Positions 17,454-26,421 of a stretch of 64,000 bases of DNA are shown in pieces. The stretch is from Ectobacillus funiculus (GTDB lineage: Bacteria; Bacillota; Bacilli; Bacillales; Bacillaceae_G): NCBI RefSeq assembly GCF_042429435.1, contig NZ_JBHMAF010000032.1; one strand, written 5' to 3'. The notes beneath the pieces are model-generated. The model saw only the letters and a program-made list of their open reading frames with translations. It was not told the DNA's origin and searched no databases. Position numbers and translations under genes: made by a program. Numbering within the stretch: position 1 is the first letter of the stretch; each line of letters begins with the position of its first letter.

Positions 17454-17729
17454 ATGAAAAAAGTAGCTATTATTTGTGGTACAGGAGTCGCAACGTCAAC
17501 TATTGTGGTAGGGAAAGTAAAATCATTCCTAGAGAATAAAGGGATTAAGGCTACAATTATTCAATCAAAAATCAGTGATATTGCCAATCGTTCAGAAGAT
17601 TTTGATCTTATCATTTCCACTACACATATACCTTCAACGGTGAAAACCCAAACAATTAGTGGAGTTCCAATTTTAACCGGTGTCGGAGCTGATGTTGTAT
17701 TTCATAAAATTGCTGAAGCACTATCCTAA
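17454..17729 (+). CDS. PTS galactitol-type enzyme IIB
   Basis: A 91-residue protein with the active Cys at residue 8 in AIICGTGVATSTIVVGKV, the P-loop-like site of GatB proteins. It passes phosphate from EIIA to the incoming sugar alcohol bound by EIIC. Length and motif are usual. It lies 40 bases before the EIIC start. Confidence 0.9.
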   Translation: MKKVAIICGTGVATSTIVVGKVKSFLENKGIKATIIQSKISDIANRSEDFDLIISTTHIPSTVKTQTISGVPILTGVGADVVFHKIAEALS

Positions 17730-17768
17730 CATGTGTCAATTAATCTTTATTTACTAGGAGGAGTTTTT

Positions 17769-19121
17769 ATGAAAGTTCTTCAATATATAGTGGATATGGG
17801 CCCTACTGTGATGCTTCCCCTTATTATTTTTCTTTTTGGCATTTTGTTGAGAACTAAGGTTAGTACTGCTATTCGTGCAGGTTTAACTGTTGGTATAGGA
17901 TTCGTTGGGGTGAATCTAGTTATTGGGCTACTAATGGACAGTCTCGGACCAGCTTCAAAGGATATGGTTAGTCGATTAGGTATAGACTTAAGTGTAATTG
18001 ATGTTGGATGGCCTGCAACTGCAGCAGTAGCGTTTGGTTCTTCTGTCGGTGCATTGGCAATTCCGATTGGAATTGCTGTAAACATTATTCTTTTACTTAT
18101 TGGCCTAACAAAAACTCTTAACATAGATTTATGGAATTTATGGCATTGTGCATTTACTGGTGCTTTGGTTACAGCTATTACCGGTAGCTACACAATGGGC
18201 ATAACAACAACAGTCGTCCATACAATTGTTATTTTAGTTCTTTCTGATATGTCAGCTAAATACGTAAAAGATTATTATGGATACGACAACTTAACTTTTA
18301 CTCATGGAACGTCAACTCCATATTTGTTAATTGCACTTCCTCTTGAGAAACTATTTAATGTATTACCAGGAATCAAAAATTTAAAGGCTGATCCTGATGC
18401 TATTCAAAAGCGAATGGGGATTTTTGGTGAATCCACTGTCTTAGGTTTAATTTTAGGAATTGCCGTTGGAGCTTTAGCCGGATGGAACTTACAGGAAATC
18501 CTTCAATTAGGTGTTAAAATGGCTGCTGTAATGCTGCTTCTCCCCCGCGTTGTTGCTATTCTGATGGAGGGATTGGCTCCAATTTCTGAGGCTGCTTCAG
18601 AATTTGTAAAAAAGAGATTTCCAGGGAGAGAGCTTTACATTGGGCTAGACTCTGCTTTGGCAGTGGGTCATCCAGCGGTCATTGCTTCGTCATTACTACT
18701 AATACCGATCGCTTTAGGACTAGCAGCGTTAATTCCTGGTAACAAAGTTCTTCCTTTCGGGGATCTGGTAACTATTCCATTTATAATTTGTTTAATGGTT
18801 CCGATCTTTAGAGGGAATGTTGTTAGAACAATTTTAGCTGGTTCAATTGCTATTGGATTTGGTCTCTTAATTGCAACATATGTTTCGCCATTCTTTACCG
18901 AAGCAGCAATTAATGCAGGCTTTAAGCTACCTGCAGGTGCGACAACTATATCTTCATTAGTTGATGGATCAGTGCCTACAACAGCTATATTTGTCTTTGC
19001 CTCAAAATTTGGCTATATTGGATTAGGAATTGTAGGTTTTATTGCCTTAGTTGCTGCTTATGTTCTAAAAAGAAAAGACAAACAAATTGCTAACAATCGA
19101 AATAAGAATTTATCAGCGTAA
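17769..19121 (+). CDS. PTS galactitol-type enzyme IIC permease
   Basis: A 450-residue integral membrane protein of the GatC family with around ten hydrophobic segments. Visible are RTKVSTAIRAGLTVGIGFVG, MAAVMLLLPRVVAILMEGL, and ELYIGLDSALAVGHPAVIAS, a typical GatC loop. I start it at ATG 17769, 6-7 bases after AGGAGG; an upstream in-frame start at 17733 has no ribosome site. It forms the membrane path of the PTS with the preceding EIIA and EIIB. No dehydrogenase for galactitol 1-phosphate is nearby, so the real substrate and downstream pathway are open. Confidence 0.88.
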   Translation: MKVLQYIVDMGPTVMLPLIIFLFGILLRTKVSTAIRAGLTVGIGFVGVNLVIGLLMDSLGPASKDMVSRLGIDLSVIDVGWPATAAVAFGSSVGALAIPIGIAVNIILLLIGLTKTLNIDLWNLWHCAFTGALVTAITGSYTMGITTTVVHTIVILVLSDMSAKYVKDYYGYDNLTFTHGTSTPYLLIALPLEKLFNVLPGIKNLKADPDAIQKRMGIFGESTVLGLILGIAVGALAGWNLQEILQLGVKMAAVMLLLPRVVAILMEGLAPISEAASEFVKKRFPGRELYIGLDSALAVGHPAVIASSLLLIPIALGLAALIPGNKVLPFGDLVTIPFIICLMVPIFRGNVVRTILAGSIAIGFGLLIATYVSPFFTEAAINAGFKLPAGATTISSLVDGSVPTTAIFVFASKFGYIGLGIVGFIALVAAYVLKRKDKQIANNRNKNLSA

Positions 19122-19190
19122 CTGAGATAAGGGGTTGATTTGAAAGGGACTGCTAACGTTTTTAATCAAGTAAGACAGGAAATAAACAGG

Positions 19191-19222
19191 CCACAAAGCG
19201 TTTCTTCAAGAAAGCTTTGTGG
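19191..19222 (+). terminator. Hairpin after the galactitol-type EIIC gene
   Basis: A 9-bp stem CCACAAAGC (19191-19199) with GCTTTGTGG (19214-19222). The T-run is poor, so it may only stabilise the 3' end. Confidence 0.5.
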
Positions 19223-19303
19223 TCTGTTCATGTTTCTGAGGCTGATGTCATTGTTACAGGTATAACATGCGCTTGAAACGGGAGTCTTCTTGTCCAAGAT
19301 AAT

Positions 19304-19342
19304 AAAAAGTGCTCCCTTATTAATTCAATAGGAGCACTTTTT
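19304..19342. terminator. Bidirectional intrinsic terminator between EIIC and lipA genes
   Basis: A 12-bp stem AAAAAGTGCTCC (19304-19315) with GGAGCACTTTTT (19331-19342). It has T-runs on both strands and lies between two convergent transcription units. Confidence 0.85.
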
Positions 19343-19446
19343 ATTAAGAAATATTAACCTACATTAAAGCTCTATTTAGTCTAGTGAAAATACCTTTCTA
19401 ATCCTATAACTGCAAGATAGATTAACAATCACTATACTTTCATACC

Positions 19447-20337
19447 TTAGCCACGTGACTGTATTTTTTCCGGGTTCACCTGTTCATCGGCATGATAGGA
19501 TGAGCGGACAAGAGGACCTGACTCACAATGATCAAACCCTTTGCTTAGAGCTATTTCTTTTAATTCATTAAATTCAGCAGGTGTCCAGTATTTCACAACT
19601 GATAAATGTTTTTTAGATGGTTGTAAATATTGACCGATTGTAAGAATATTTACTTGATTTGCTCGTAAATCATCCATAGCTTCAATAATTTCTTCTTTTT
19701 CTTCTCCAAGACCAATCATAATACTCGATTTAGTTGGAATGTCTGGATGCATTTCCTTTGCACGGCGTAAAAATTCAAGAGAACGCTCATATTTTGCTCT
19801 CGCACGAACCTGGTCGGATAGGCGTCGCACAGTTTCAATATTGTGATTTAGAATATCTGGACGTGCGTCCATCAAGGTTTTTAGGTTCTCATAGATCCCC
19901 CCCATATCTGATGGTAAAACCTCAATAGAAGTAAAAGGACTTTTACGACGTATAGCACGTACAGTTTCCGCAAATACCCCTGCACCGCCATCCTTTAAAT
20001 CGTCACGAGCGACCGCTGTGATAACAACATGCTTTAAATTCATTTGTACAACCGAATCAGCCACTCTTTCAGGTTCTCGCCAATCTAACTCTGTTGGTAC
20101 TCCTGTTGTAACAGCACAGAAGCGACAAGCACGAGTACAAATACTTCCTAAAATCATAAAGGTAGCCGTTCTTCTAATGGCCCAGCATTCATGAATATTC
20201 GGACATTTTGCTTCTTCACAAACTGTATGCAGCTGTTTTTCCCTCATCATTTTTTTGAGGTTAGTATAATTTTCATTTGTATTTAATTTAATTTTTAACC
20301 ACTCGGGTTTACGAAGGTTCTCTGTTTTTATGACCAT
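19447..20337 (-). CDS. lipA: Lipoyl synthase
   Basis: A 296-residue radical SAM enzyme that inserts two sulfur atoms into protein-bound octanoyl groups to make the lipoyl cofactor. The auxiliary cluster Cys residues are 40, 45 and 51 (CEEAKCPNIHEC), the radical SAM Cys residues 67, 71 and 74 (CTRACRFC), and the C-terminal RSSYHADEQ has the Ser that ligates the auxiliary cluster. I use ATG 20337, placed 3-4 bases after GGAGATGG; two upstream Met codons have no site. It ends a minus-strand series that starts with the E1a gene and includes two SorC regulators, so it may be a copy dedicated to that complex. Whether the genome has a second lipA cannot be seen here. Confidence 0.92.
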   Translation of the reverse strand: MVIKTENLRKPEWLKIKLNTNENYTNLKKMMREKQLHTVCEEAKCPNIHECWAIRRTATFMILGSICTRACRFCAVTTGVPTELDWREPERVADSVVQMNLKHVVITAVARDDLKDGGAGVFAETVRAIRRKSPFTSIEVLPSDMGGIYENLKTLMDARPDILNHNIETVRRLSDQVRARAKYERSLEFLRRAKEMHPDIPTKSSIMIGLGEEKEEIIEAMDDLRANQVNILTIGQYLQPSKKHLSVVKYWTPAEFNELKEIALSKGFDHCESGPLVRSSYHADEQVNPEKIQSRG

Positions 20338-20490
20338 TCTAACCATCTCCATATAGGCATAATGTATCCAAACAATAACTATTAAAGATTAAATTGGCTC
20401 TAGTATTCATCCTTCTTTAAAATAAATCAATACAAAAGGAATCGGAATCGATTGGAACCTGATTAAGAAATATTTATGCTATATAGTGTT

Positions 20491-21438
20491 TTAGTTGTCT
20501 TTTAGAAGGGCTAACGCTGTTTGCTCATCTATAATCAGTGCATCCATATAGTTCCCTTTCAAAGCTGCGGATAAGCTTTCTAACTTATAAATTCCGTCAA
20601 CTACCCCAATAACTTTCTTAATGTTCTTCAGTTGTTCTAGGGGTAAACCAATCACTTTATCATTTAAAGGAAGATTAACTACATTTCCTGACCCATCTAG
20701 GAAACGGGAAGCTATATCGCCTACTGCACCCGCTTTACGGAGCTGCTCCAAATCCTCATCTTGTAAATACCCTAGTATCCTCATAGTAGAGTTTTGGTAA
20801 GGACTCCCCACACTAATGAGGGCTATATCGACATTCTTTCCCTCTTCAAGTACTGATGCGATATCCTTCATGGCAACGAGCCGATCTCTTAACTCTGTTG
20901 TTTCTACAATGGCTGGGGCATACAAATAGGAACAGGTACTATTCATCCTTTTTGATAACTCGTATGCTAATTGATTAGCATGTATCTCAACATGTTGCGT
21001 TCCTAATCCCCCAACAAGAGGAATAATTTTTATCCCTTCCCTTTGTTCAACGGGATACTCCTTTACCAGTTCCGCCAAAGTAGATCCCCATGAAATACCG
21101 ATTCGTTTTACATCTTTTAAACTTTTGGAAAGATAATGACTGCCAGCTCGTCCAACTTCCCTTTTTACCATTTCTGGAGTAAGTTCAGAAGTCGAAACTA
21201 CAACTACATCCTCCAAGCCATATTTCTTCTCAAGTTGATATTCCAACTGCACCGTACGAAAATCTTCATCCTTAATATATACTTCTACCATTCCAACATC
21301 TCTTGCCTTTTGCAAAAGTTTTGAGACAAGACTTCTAGATACGCCAACTTTTTGCGCAATTTGTTCCTGTGTACAATCCTCCATATAATACAAATTAGCT
21401 ACTTGAGCTAAGCGTTTTCTTTCTTCCCAATCTAACAT
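20491..21438 (-). CDS. SorC/DeoR-family sugar-binding transcriptional regulator
   Basis: A 315-residue paralogue of the regulators at 7296-8243 and 22087-23034. It has an N-terminal helix-turn-helix (MEDCTQEQIAQKVGVSRSLV) and the SorC effector domain (GISWGSTLAEL, IPLVGGLGTQHVEIHANQLA). I use ATG 21438 because AGAGGTGA lies at the right distance; the longer frame has no site. It lies downstream of another SorC gene and before lipA on the same strand. It may bind the same operator as its paralogues or sense a different phosphorylated sugar; the recognition helix (SRSLVSKLLQKA) differs slightly from theirs. Confidence 0.86.
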   Translation of the reverse strand: MLDWEERKRLAQVANLYYMEDCTQEQIAQKVGVSRSLVSKLLQKARDVGMVEVYIKDEDFRTVQLEYQLEKKYGLEDVVVVSTSELTPEMVKREVGRAGSHYLSKSLKDVKRIGISWGSTLAELVKEYPVEQREGIKIIPLVGGLGTQHVEIHANQLAYELSKRMNSTCSYLYAPAIVETTELRDRLVAMKDIASVLEEGKNVDIALISVGSPYQNSTMRILGYLQDEDLEQLRKAGAVGDIASRFLDGSGNVVNLPLNDKVIGLPLEQLKNIKKVIGVVDGIYKLESLSAALKGNYMDALIIDEQTALALLKDN

Positions 21439-22036
21439 ACAATCACCTCTATAACCCAAGATACTTAAAATATTTGGAAATTTAAAATGTAGGAGATAAT
21501 AGTCAAACTCGCCTGAATGGTAAAATACTTATCCGTATCCTTAATTAGCAAACGATACTTCTTACTTTTTCTCCATTCTTTAATTTTATCTCCATTAACA
21601 GAAACAATCCATCTTATCTATATTTAAATATGCATTGTATGATTATTACTGTTTGAATAGAGATGATATATACTAGATAGGTTAAAACTTATCTACAGTT
21701 TTTTGGTTCTTAAATTGGCTCTCATCGTTAAGATATAATTTTCAGAAATTAAGTTAGTTTAGAACGGGAGGTTTCGGAGAGGAGTCCCCGCCTGTTTCAG
21801 TTCTTATCTTGTACTATATAATAAGGAAGAAAGAAGACAAATATTTAATGATATAAGTCCTAATGAGGGTGTCAATGGATATAGAATATTAGATAGATTG
21901 TCAGCCTTTTCAGGTCTCTCTTGATCTTCATAAGCCTTCACAGTTGTACACCTTCACAACTGATTTTTTACTACCATGCCTTTCAGCACCAGCACGTTCA
22001 TACCCTGAGAGCTTGTTAAGATACATATAGACAAAG
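21439..22036. other. Gene-free stretch between two SorC regulator genes
   Basis: About 600 bases with no convincing frame. It should hold the promoter of the minus-strand regulator at 20491-21438, since a terminator follows the other regulator. No copy of the shared operator was found here. A G-rich patch near 21765-21800 is unexplained. Confidence 0.5.
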
Positions 22037-22080
22037 GGGCTGAACTCAGAGACCATTTCGATTAGCCCCTGAGTCAGCCC
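22037..22080 (-). terminator. Terminator after the SorC gene at 22087-23034
   Basis: A 12-bp stem with one bulge (22037-22049 with 22069-22080) lies right after the stop codon. The T-run is short (CCCCTTTG), so termination may be partial. Confidence 0.6.
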
Positions 22081-22086
22081 TCTATT

Positions 22087-23034
22087 CTATCTCTTATCCA
22101 AAAGCAATGCTGCCGTTGTCTCATCTATAATTAATACATCTAGGTAATTCCCTTTTAAAGCACCAAGCACACTCTCGACTTTATGCGAACCCTCTACAAC
22201 TGCAATAACTGTTTGGACGGCTCTTAGTTGTTCCAATGAGATACCGATAACCTTGTTATTTATTGGATGATTAGTAGGTTCTCCGAATTTATCAAAGAAA
22301 CGAAAGGCAATATCACCTACTACACCAACTTTCCGAAGATTGTCCAAATCCATTTCTTTTAAGTAGCCAATTTCCCGCAGTGTAGACTCTTTATGAGGGT
22401 TCCCTATACTGATAAGTGCTGCATCTACAGTCTTTCCTTCTTCAAGAACCGCTTCAATCTCTTCCATTGCCATGAGATGCTTTTTTAACTCTTCTGTTTC
22501 CACGATTGCTGGTGTATACAAGTAAGAACAGGTACTATTCATCTTTTTAGATAATTCATATGCTAGTTGGTTGGCATGTATCTCCACAGATTGACGGCCC
22601 ATTCCTCCTTCTAGAGGAATAATCCTTACATCTTCTCTTCTCTCATATGGGTATTCCTTGACAACTTCAGCTACAGTAGTTCCCCACGAAATTCCTAGTC
22701 GTTTAATATCTTTTAGGTTTTTAGCTAAATAATACGCACCTGCTTGTCCAACGGCTTTTTTCCTCATTTCTGGTGTGTATCCAGCAGTTGAAACTACGAC
22801 TACATCTTTTAGCCCAAATTCTTTTTCTAGATTCAGCTCTAAGTCGACGGTATGGGAATTTTCGTCCTTAATATATACCTCTACAATTCCGACTTCTTTT
22901 GCCCTTTGTAATAGCTTTGAAATAACAGGTCTTGAGACACCTACTCGCTTTGCGATTTGTTCTTGTGTCCAACCATTCAGATGATACAAATTAGCGACTT
23001 TCACCATTTGTCTTCGTTCTTCCGAACCTAACAT
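22087..23034 (-). CDS. SorC/DeoR-family sugar-binding transcriptional regulator
   Basis: A 315-residue regulator with the same architecture as its two paralogues: helix-turn-helix (HLNGWTQEQIAKRVGVSRPV) and SorC domain (GISWGTTVAEVVKEYPYERR). The N terminus MLGSEERRQ is nearly that of the regulator at 7296, which sits by the glucitol-type PTS. It starts 51 bases after the E3 stop on the same strand, so it is probably co-transcribed with the dehydrogenase complex and can autoregulate through the operator in front of the E1a gene (inference). A good AGAGGAGA site precedes the ATG. Confidence 0.87.
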   Translation of the reverse strand: MLGSEERRQMVKVANLYHLNGWTQEQIAKRVGVSRPVISKLLQRAKEVGIVEVYIKDENSHTVDLELNLEKEFGLKDVVVVSTAGYTPEMRKKAVGQAGAYYLAKNLKDIKRLGISWGTTVAEVVKEYPYERREDVRIIPLEGGMGRQSVEIHANQLAYELSKKMNSTCSYLYTPAIVETEELKKHLMAMEEIEAVLEEGKTVDAALISIGNPHKESTLREIGYLKEMDLDNLRKVGVVGDIAFRFFDKFGEPTNHPINNKVIGISLEQLRAVQTVIAVVEGSHKVESVLGALKGNYLDVLIIDETTAALLLDKR

Positions 23035-23085
23035 ATAATCTCCTCTTTACTTGCACAGCTGCTTTTATTCTAGTAAGCAACTATA

Positions 23086-24825
23086 TTAAACAAGAACACC
23101 TTGCGTTCTCATTTTATTAACTATATGCATTGCATTCTCATAAAACGCTTCAGAAACAGTCGGATGAGGGTGGATCATTTTTGTTACTTCTTCGACAGTT
23201 CCTTCTAGGTACATAAAGGCAGAAGCTTCTGAGATCATCTCTGTTACATGCGGTCCAACCATTGTTACACCAATAATTTCGCCATACTTTTCTTCATAGA
23301 CAACCTTTACAAAGCCATTTGTTTCTCCAAGAGCCAGTGCTTTCCCGTTTCCAACATGATCAAAGCGTTCCGTACGTACAGATAGCCCTTTCTTTTTTGC
23401 CTCTTCTTCTGTCATACCGACACTCGCAACTTCAGGCAGTGTATAAATGCAGCGAGGTACCACTTTGTATTCCATTTTTTCTTCCAGGCCTGCTGCATTA
23501 GCTGCTGCAACAACACCTTCAGCACTAGCAACGTGAGCTAATTGATAACCTCCAACTACGTCGCCTACTGCATAAATACCTGGTAGATTCGTTTCCATTT
23601 TTTCGTTGACCTTAATAAAAGGACCTTCTTTTTCAATTGCTACATCTTGAACTGCAGAAAGGTTTGGCTTCCTTCCAACACTTACGATAAGTGTTTCCGT
23701 TTTAAAGGAGAGCTCTTTCCCTTTTGCATCTGTACATTTTACAACCTTCTTCTCTCCATCTTGCTGTACTTCTGTCACTTTCGTGCTCGTATAGAAACGG
23801 ATACCTTTTTTCTTCAAAAGTTTTGTTAATACTTTAGAAGCATCTGCATCTTCACTTGGAATAATGCGATCAGCCGCCTCGATAACGGTTACATCGGATT
23901 GCAGACTAGCAAAGATACAAGCAAATTCCACACCAATTACGCCGCCGCCAATGATAACAACTGATTTAGGTATAGCTGGAAGATCAAAAATAGTATCACT
24001 CGTATCAAACTGGGCAGAAGCTAAACCAGGAATTGATGGTACAACCGGTGTTGAACCAGTTGCTACAATAATGCGATCCGCTTGGATTCTTGTTGTCTCT
24101 CCCGCTTTTGTTTCTACTCGAATCACTTTTCCTTCTTCAATGGTACCAAAGCCTCGATGCAAGTCAATTTTCCCTTGACTTAACAAATAGGCAATGCCGC
24201 CACGCAACTTCTGAATTACATCATCTTTGCGCTTCTTCATTTTATCCAGTGAAAAAGAAAGTTCCCCTGATTCAATTCCCCAAGCTTTAGCCTCTTCGAT
24301 AGACTCAATTACTTCGGCATGTTTTAATAGCGTTTTGGAAGGGATACATCCTCTGTTCAAACATGTACCGCCTAAAAAGTCAGCTTCAACTAGGGCTACT
24401 TTTTTCCCAAGTTCCGCAGCATGCAAAGCTGCTACGTAACCGCCGGGACCCCCGCCTATTACTACGAGATCATATCTTGCCCCAGAGTTAACTACAACTG
24501 CCTCCGAAGTACTTTCAACCGTTTCTGCCACTTCTGAATCAGTAGTTTCTCCAGCCAACCCTGGTGATTCTGCAGGCACTTGTTCATTTTCTGCGCCAAT
24601 ATAACCAACAACATGGTTAACAGGAACTTGGGCATCCTGATCAAAATATTTCTTTAATAAGATACCATCATCGTATGCTTCAACTTCGATGTTGATTTTA
24701 TCCGTCATAATTTCGAACAATGGTTCCCCGATTTCAACAGTATCTCCTTCTTCTTTAAACCACTGAAGAAGGGTACCGACCTCCATCGTACTACTTAGTT
24801 TCGGCATAAAAATCTCTTTTGCCAT
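23086..24825 (-). CDS. Dihydrolipoyl dehydrogenase (E3) with N-terminal lipoyl domain
   Basis: A 579-residue E3, about 120 residues longer than a plain E3 because of an N-terminal lipoyl domain (1-77, lipoyl Lys in EIMTDKINIEVEA) and a linker. The flavoprotein part starts near residue 117 with YDLVVIGGGPGGYVAA, has the redox disulfide in GGTCLNRGCIPSK, a central NAD-binding VVIIGGGVIGVEFA and the C-terminal active His in IHPHPTVSEAF. It reoxidises lipoyl groups of the complex with NAD+. E3 proteins with lipoyl domains are known in acetoin dehydrogenase and pyruvate dehydrogenase systems. Here the lipoyl domain and linker are nearly identical to those of the neighbouring E2, and an E1b fragment lies upstream, showing recent duplication. 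Confidence 0.92.
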   Translation of the reverse strand: MAKEIFMPKLSSTMEVGTLLQWFKEEGDTVEIGEPLFEIMTDKINIEVEAYDDGILLKKYFDQDAQVPVNHVVGYIGAENEQVPAESPGLAGETTDSEVAETVESTSEAVVVNSGARYDLVVIGGGPGGYVAALHAAELGKKVALVEADFLGGTCLNRGCIPSKTLLKHAEVIESIEEAKAWGIESGELSFSLDKMKKRKDDVIQKLRGGIAYLLSQGKIDLHRGFGTIEEGKVIRVETKAGETTRIQADRIIVATGSTPVVPSIPGLASAQFDTSDTIFDLPAIPKSVVIIGGGVIGVEFACIFASLQSDVTVIEAADRIIPSEDADASKVLTKLLKKKGIRFYTSTKVTEVQQDGEKKVVKCTDAKGKELSFKTETLIVSVGRKPNLSAVQDVAIEKEGPFIKVNEKMETNLPGIYAVGDVVGGYQLAHVASAEGVVAAANAAGLEEKMEYKVVPRCIYTLPEVASVGMTEEEAKKKGLSVRTERFDHVGNGKALALGETNGFVKVVYEEKYGEIIGVTMVGPHVTEMISEASAFMYLEGTVEEVTKMIHPHPTVSEAFYENAMHIVNKMRTQGVLV

Positions 24826-24837
24826 GATTCTTCCTCC

Positions 24838-24998
24838 TTATTTAAAACGAAGCGTTTCTCTTATCGCTTCAACAATATCAGGAACTTGAGGAATAACAGC
24901 CTTCTCTAACGTTGGGTTATCAGGAGTTGGCATTGCTAATCCGCCTAATCGTTTAATAGGTGCATCTAAATAATCGAACACTTCACTCTCAGCGATTA
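24838..24998 (-). pseudogene. Duplicated 3' fragment of the E1-beta gene
   Basis: These bases encode, in one open frame ending in TAA, AESEVFDYLDAPIKRLGGLA and the rest of the E1b C terminus (VPDIVEAIRETLRFK), with a few substitutions relative to the intact gene at 26422-27405. There is no start. Together with the following lipoyl segment of E3 it is one arm of a ~520-bp duplication. Confidence 0.92.
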
Positions 24999-25023
24999 TA
25001 TGATTTTATTATGTTCTCACCTT

Positions 25024-26409
25024 TTATACTAATAGCTCAAACGGGTTTTCCAGAACGCGTTTTAACTCTGTTAAGAATTCTGCAGCTGGAGCTCCATCAA
25101 CAACACGGTGGTCAAAGGATAAGCTAACTGCCATCATTGGGCGGACTTCAATAGATCCTTTTACAACAACTGGTTTATCTATCATTCTTCCTACACCTAA
25201 AATTGCAATTTCAGGTTGATTAATAATTGGAGTAAATGTGTCGATAGCATACATACCCAAGTTACTAATTGTAAATGTAGATCCTTTTAATTGATCAGGC
25301 AATAGTTTTTGCTCTCTTGCTCGTTTACCAATATCTTTTGCTTCTGTCGTTAAATCTGCTAATCCTTTTTGCGTCACATCCTTGATGACCGGAACCATTA
25401 AACCATCCGGCACGGCAACTGCTAAACCGATATGAACGTCATCATTATAAATAATTTCATCATTTACAAATGACGCGTTGAGAGCTGGGAATCTTGACAA
25501 TACCGTTCCCACTGCCTTGATGATAACTTCTGTATAGGATAAACGGAATCCCGTTTGCTTTTCAATAATAGGTAATAACTGCGCACGTAACTCTTTTACC
25601 TTTGTCATGTCGATGTCGCTCGTTAAAGTCACATGCGGTGCCGTAAAGGCACTTTGAGACATACGGTCAGAAATAACTTTTCGCATACCTGCAATTTTTC
25701 TTCGTTTCTCTGAAGAAGCTGAAGGTGCTGCTTTTCCTTGTTTCCCTGGAGAAGCCGAAGGTGCCGCTGCTTTCTTGTCTTTTCCTTGAACAGCTGCAGT
25801 TACATCTTGCTTCAGAACTTTGCCGTTTAGACCGCTACCCGTAAGTGTCGATACATCAACTTGTTCTTGTTTTGCGATTTTGCTTGCAAGTGGTGTAATT
25901 TTTGCTGTAGCTACACCCGGAGCAACATGCATTTTGACATCTTTCAGATGAATTCTTCCATTCGGACCACTTCCTGGAATCATTGCTAATTCCATCTGTT
26001 TCACTTTCGCTTCTCTTCTTGCCGCAGGAGTAGCGCGCGGCTTTTCGCCAGAATTAACTACAACTGCCTCCGGAGCACTTTCAACCGTTGCTGCTGCTGC
26101 TGCCACTTCTTCTTGTGCTGAATCGGCAGTTTCTCCAGCCACCCCTGGTGGTTCTGCAGGTACTTGTTCATTTGCTTCGCCAATATAACCAACAACATGG
26201 TTAACAGGCACTTGCGCATCCTGATCAAAATATTTCTTTAATAAGACACCATCATCGTATGCTTCAACTTCGATGTTGATTTTATCCGTCATAATTTCGA
26301 ACAATGGTTCCCCAATTTCAACAGTATCTCCTTCTTCTTTAAACCACTGAAGAAGGGTACCAACCTCCATCGTACTACTTAGCTTTGGCATAAAAATCTC
26401 TTTTGCCAT
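25024..26409 (-). CDS. Dihydrolipoamide acyltransferase (E2) of an acetoin-dehydrogenase-type complex
   Basis: A 461-residue E2. Domains in order: lipoyl domain (1-77, Lys in EIMTDKINIEVEA), a Glu/Ala/Val linker, two peripheral-subunit-binding domains (about 127-165, RATPAARREAKVKQMELAMI, and about 170-210, ITPLASKIAKQEQVDVSTLT), an Ala/Ser/Lys linker, and the catalytic domain (about 235-461) with the HRVVDGAPAAEFL active-site motif. The usual AcoC has one binding domain; two are unusual. It forms the core that binds E1 and E3 and passes the acyl group to CoA. It starts 12 bases after the E1b stop. Confidence 0.92.
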   Translation of the reverse strand: MAKEIFMPKLSSTMEVGTLLQWFKEEGDTVEIGEPLFEIMTDKINIEVEAYDDGVLLKKYFDQDAQVPVNHVVGYIGEANEQVPAEPPGVAGETADSAQEEVAAAAATVESAPEAVVVNSGEKPRATPAARREAKVKQMELAMIPGSGPNGRIHLKDVKMHVAPGVATAKITPLASKIAKQEQVDVSTLTGSGLNGKVLKQDVTAAVQGKDKKAAAPSASPGKQGKAAPSASSEKRRKIAGMRKVISDRMSQSAFTAPHVTLTSDIDMTKVKELRAQLLPIIEKQTGFRLSYTEVIIKAVGTVLSRFPALNASFVNDEIIYNDDVHIGLAVAVPDGLMVPVIKDVTQKGLADLTTEAKDIGKRAREQKLLPDQLKGSTFTISNLGMYAIDTFTPIINQPEIAILGVGRMIDKPVVVKGSIEVRPMMAVSLSFDHRVVDGAPAAEFLTELKRVLENPFELLV

Positions 26410-26421
26410 AATTCTTCCCCC

